Assembly (NCBI GenBank): GCA_900768695.1
Contig: CAAGDY010000080.1
Span: 1 to 7,346, forward strand
Length of the DNA stretch: 7,346 nucleotides
Direction: 5' to 3'
From: an uncultured Anaerovibrio sp.
Lineage (GTDB): Bacteria > Bacillota > Negativicutes > Selenomonadales > Selenomonadaceae
The notes beneath the pieces are model-generated. The model worked only from the letters and a program-made list of their open reading frames with translations, ran no database searches and was not told the DNA's origin. This document shows positions 5,243 through 7,346 of this stretch, piece by piece. Made by a program: the position numbers and the translations under genes. Position 1 is the first letter of the stretch. The number at the start of each line of letters is the position of its first letter.

Positions 5243-6036
5243 CGGATATTACCCTGGGGCAGTATTTTCCCGGCAATTCTCTGTTGCATCGCATGGATGC
5301 CAGAGTAAAGATAGTGCTGCTGTTTTTCTACATCGTAGGAATTTTTTTGTTTGATAATAACTGGTGCTATCTGATGAATACCCTGCTGGCATTTTTACTG
5401 GTGGGGATTTCAAGGATTTCTCCCCGGGTGGTGCTGAAGGCCATCAAGCCCCTGTGGTGGATTTTGCTGCTGACCTTTATTATCCAGCTGTTCAGCGTGC
5501 CGGGGGAGGTGCTTTTGAAGGTGTGGATTTTTGACATGACCTATGAAGGGCTGGCGAAGGGATTTTTTATCAGTTTGCGGCTTATTTTGCTGATTGGCGT
5601 ATCCTCTCTTTTGATGTTCACCACCTCGCCCTTGATGCTGACAGATGCCCTGGAGGCACTCTTCAAGCCATTAAAAAAAGTCGGCTTTCCGGCACATGAG
5701 CTGGCCATGATGATGACTATTGCTCTCAGGTTTATCCCTACATTAATGGAGGAAACGGACAAGATTATCAAGGCGCAGAAATCCCGCGGCTCCGATATAG
5801 GCGAGGGGAACCTGATTGCCAAGGCAAAGAGCATGATACCGATTCTGGTGCCCCTGTTCATCTCGGCTTTTCGCAGGGCAGACGAGCTGGCCATGGCTAT
5901 GGAGGCAAGAAGCTACCGGGGGGGCGAGGGACGCACCCGCATGAAGGCCATGCGCATGCACAAATCAGATGGCTGGGCAATAGGCAGCATGGCTGTGTAT
6001 CTGGCTGCCTGCGGTACAGTGTACTGGCTGTTGTAA
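5236..6036 (+). CDS. ecfT: ECF transporter transmembrane coupling protein EcfT (CbiQ family)
   Basis: This encodes a 266-residue inner-membrane protein that links the two EcfA ATPases to the substrate-binding S protein. Hydrophobic segments lie at about 25-40, 44-58, 72-88, 108-128 and 246-265. The amphipathic region between about 130 and 225 forms the coupling helices in this family. Both arginine signatures that dock into the ATPases are present: AQKSRG (180-185) and EARSYRG (223-229). The N-terminal 'LGQYFPGNSLLHRMDARVKI' (7-26) is also typical. AGGAGGTG (5221-5228) lies 7 bases before the ATG, inside ecfA2. No S component (BioY, RibU, ThiT, FolT and similar) is encoded in the window, which fits a group II, shared module. 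Substrate therefore cannot be assigned. Confidence 0.94.
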   Translation: MLTDITLGQYFPGNSLLHRMDARVKIVLLFFYIVGIFLFDNNWCYLMNTLLAFLLVGISRISPRVVLKAIKPLWWILLLTFIIQLFSVPGEVLLKVWIFDMTYEGLAKGFFISLRLILLIGVSSLLMFTTSPLMLTDALEALFKPLKKVGFPAHELAMMMTIALRFIPTLMEETDKIIKAQKSRGSDIGEGNLIAKAKSMIPILVPLFISAFRRADELAMAMEARSYRGGEGRTRMKAMRMHKSDGWAIGSMAVYLAACGTVYWLL

Positions 6037-6069
6037 TTATATTTTAGATAGTTGTATTCGAGGTATGGA

Positions 6070-6843
6070 ATGAAACCTGAACACAAGGAGATAATGAAGG
6101 CGCGCAGGCGCAATATAAGGCTTACGGTGTCCTATGATGGCACGGCATACAATGGTTTTCAGAGGCAGAATCCGCCACAGGTGGCAGTGCAGAATGTGCT
6201 GGAGGAAAAGCTTTCCGCAGTCTGTGGTGACAGCGTGGAGCTGGCGGCTTCGGGGCGGACAGATTCTGGCGTACATGCCATTGGACAGGTGGTAAATTTC
6301 TTTACGGACGGCACCATTCCCCTGGACAGGCTGCCGCGGGCTGTGAACAGCATCCTGCCGCCGGATATTGTGGTGCTGGATGCGGCAGAGGCGGACAGGG
6401 ATTTCAGCGCCCGCCACAGTGCCAGGAGCAAGATTTATATTTACCGGATTTTGCAGGGGTATATTCCGGACCCCTTTGAACGGAATTACAGCTGGAATAT
6501 CCACAGGGAGCTGGATACGGAATCCATGGAAAAGTGCCTGCGCATGATAGAGGGCACTCATGATTTTAGTGCCTTCCGTGCTGCCGGGGGGCCGCCTGTC
6601 AGCCCGGTGCGGACTATCTATGAGGCATCGCTAGAAAAAAAGGGGCGTATCGTGGAGCTGAAATTCTTTGCCAACGGCTTTCTTTACCACATGGTGCGCA
6701 ATCTGGTGGGCACCCTTGCCAATGTGGGCATGGGGCGCACCAGCGTCCAGCGTTTCGGGGAAATCATGGCATCCCTGGATAGAAATCAGGCAGGTGCCAC
6801 GGCTCCTGCCCAGGGGCTGTATTTGTACAAGGTTAACTATTAA
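6070..6843 (+). CDS. truA: tRNA pseudouridine synthase A (positions 38-40)
   Basis: TruA converts uridines 38, 39 and 40 in the tRNA anticodon stem to pseudouridine. With the chosen start the protein has 257 residues. It opens with the family strand 'IRLTVSYDGTAYNGFQRQ' (16-33). The catalytic motif ASGRTDSGVHA includes the nucleophile Asp65. Later signatures are 'DFSARHSARSKIYIYRI' (116-132), 'GTHDFSAFRAAGGPP' (about 162-176), and 'FFANGFLYHMVRNLVGTL' (about 196-213). The start is uncertain. ATG 6070 has GAGG (6060-6063) at 6-base spacing. ATG 6094 gives 249 residues, nearer the usual length, and has the better AAGGAG (6085-6090) but only 3 bases of spacing. A TTG at 6052 lacks a ribosome site. 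The gene follows ecfT by 33 bases with no terminator or clear promoter and may be cotranscribed. This ecfA1A2T-truA order is common in Firmicutes. Confidence 0.95.
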   Translation: MKPEHKEIMKARRRNIRLTVSYDGTAYNGFQRQNPPQVAVQNVLEEKLSAVCGDSVELAASGRTDSGVHAIGQVVNFFTDGTIPLDRLPRAVNSILPPDIVVLDAAEADRDFSARHSARSKIYIYRILQGYIPDPFERNYSWNIHRELDTESMEKCLRMIEGTHDFSAFRAAGGPPVSPVRTIYEASLEKKGRIVELKFFANGFLYHMVRNLVGTLANVGMGRTSVQRFGEIMASLDRNQAGATAPAQGLYLYKVNY

Positions 6844-6858
6844 AAGGGGTAAACGGAC

Positions 6859-7346
6859 ATGGTACATATTTTTTTGACAAGCAGTCCCACCGGGCCTCTT
6901 GATGGCAGTCGCAAGGTTGATGGCATCGATAGATGGAATGGCTTTGCGGACAGGCTGCAGGAGGTGTGGAAGGCAGATTCGCGTTGCCTGATGATTGCTT
7001 CGGCACCGGATAATTATGCCATGATGGATGAGATGACGGGATTTTTCTGGCATACATGGCTGCAGGAGGGCTTTAGCATGCAGTGCATGGACAAGCTGGA
7101 TTATCGTTACCATGGCGGTGGCTGGGACAGCGTGCATGGGCATATCAGCCGTGAAGATTTGCACAGCTATGATGTGTTGTTTCTGGCCGGTGGCCATGTG
7201 CCAACCCAGAGGAATTTTTTTGAGGCAATCGGGTTGCATGAAAAGCTACAGGGCTTTCAGGGGGTAATAATCGGCATCAGTGCAGGCTCCATGAACAGTG
7301 CCGATATGGTTTACATTCAGCCGGAGGAACCGGGGGAGGCAGTGGA
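6859..7346 (+). CDS. Peptidase S51 / type 1 glutamine amidotransferase-like protein (3' truncated by window)
   Basis: A reading frame of 162 complete codons starts at ATG 6859 and runs off the window. AAAAGGGG (6842-6849) lies 9 bases upstream, starting next to the truA stop. The N-terminus MVHIFLTSSPTGPLDG begins a Rossmann-like fold. 'LFLAGGHVPTQRNFFE' (107-122) and 'GVIIGISAGSMNSADM' (135-150) are the two hallmarks of the S51 family: a glycine-rich loop and the nucleophile elbow G-I-S-A-G with Ser141. Characterized S51 enzymes are aspartyl dipeptidases (PepE) and cyanophycinases, which use a Ser-His-acid triad. The His and acid would lie beyond the window, so activity cannot be judged. Inference: a cytoplasmic Ser hydrolase/peptidase of unknown substrate. 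It is likely cotranscribed with truA (15-base gap), though no functional link is evident. Confidence 0.82.
   Translation, partial: MVHIFLTSSPTGPLDGSRKVDGIDRWNGFADRLQEVWKADSRCLMIASAPDNYAMMDEMTGFFWHTWLQEGFSMQCMDKLDYRYHGGGWDSVHGHISREDLHSYDVLFLAGGHVPTQRNFFEAIGLHEKLQGFQGVIIGISAGSMNSADMVYIQPEEPGEAV

Noticed and set aside
5172..5354. 60-codon plus-strand frame spanning the ecfA2-ecfT junction
   Set aside because: It lies out of frame inside two well-supported genes and has no similarity or ribosome site of its own.
6037..6069. Terminator or promoter between ecfT and truA
   Set aside because: The 33-base gap contains no hairpin with a T-tract and no paired -35/-10 boxes, so readthrough is the simpler view.
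1..7346. Mobile elements, CRISPR arrays, tRNA/rRNA genes or a new defence or biosynthetic system
   Set aside because: No transposase, integrase, repeat array or RNA-gene fold was seen. Every substantial gene belongs to a known housekeeping or transport family, in a largely conserved order.

Overview
The window is 7.3 kb of densely packed, entirely plus-strand bacterial chromosome. It holds the 3' end of the large ribosomal-protein supercluster (the spc/alpha region), followed by a separate vitamin-transport and tRNA-modification cluster. Nearly every gene has a strong Shine-Dalgarno sequence of the AGGAGG type. The order adk-infA-rpmJ-rpsM-rpsK-rpsD-rpoA-rplQ, then ecfA1-ecfA2-ecfT-truA, is that of a Firmicute (Bacillota). 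rpsD lies inside the alpha cluster, unlike in Bacillus. S4 lacks the cysteine cluster and has an unusual N-terminus, and the protein sequences look like those of Negativicutes (Selenomonas-type anaerobes). That taxonomic placement is inferred from gene order and remembered protein similarity, not from a search.

Region 1 (1-3371) is the translation/transcription operon. It contains the end of adenylate kinase, IF-1, L36 (zinc-binding form), S13, S11, S4, the RNA polymerase alpha subunit and L17. Spacers run from 11 to 77 bases. No promoter was found upstream of these genes within the window, so transcription presumably enters from upstream. A 15-bp hairpin with a T-tract (3384-3424) closes the unit.

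Region 2 (3425-3539) is the only real regulatory intergenic region. It has a near-consensus vegetative promoter (TTGACT, 17 bp, TAAAAT) whose -35 box is embedded in one arm of a long inverted repeat. This looks like a repressor-controlled promoter for the next genes.

Region 3 (3540-6036) encodes the complete shared energizing module of a group II ECF vitamin transporter: ATPases EcfA1 and EcfA2 and the transmembrane coupler EcfT. The three genes overlap (16 and 7 bases), so they are probably translationally coupled. No substrate-binding S component is present here. In this transporter class, S components are normally encoded elsewhere and share the module.

Region 4 (6037-7346) holds truA (tRNA pseudouridine synthase) and the first 162 codons of a peptidase S51-like (type 1 glutamine amidotransferase-fold) protein, cut by the window end. 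In Bacillus, rplM-rpsI follows truA, so this end of the cluster is rearranged.

Most of the window is conserved housekeeping sequence. I see no phage, insertion sequence, CRISPR array, tRNA or rRNA, and no evidence for an undescribed multi-gene system. The most interesting signal is the promoter/inverted-repeat element in front of ecfA1.
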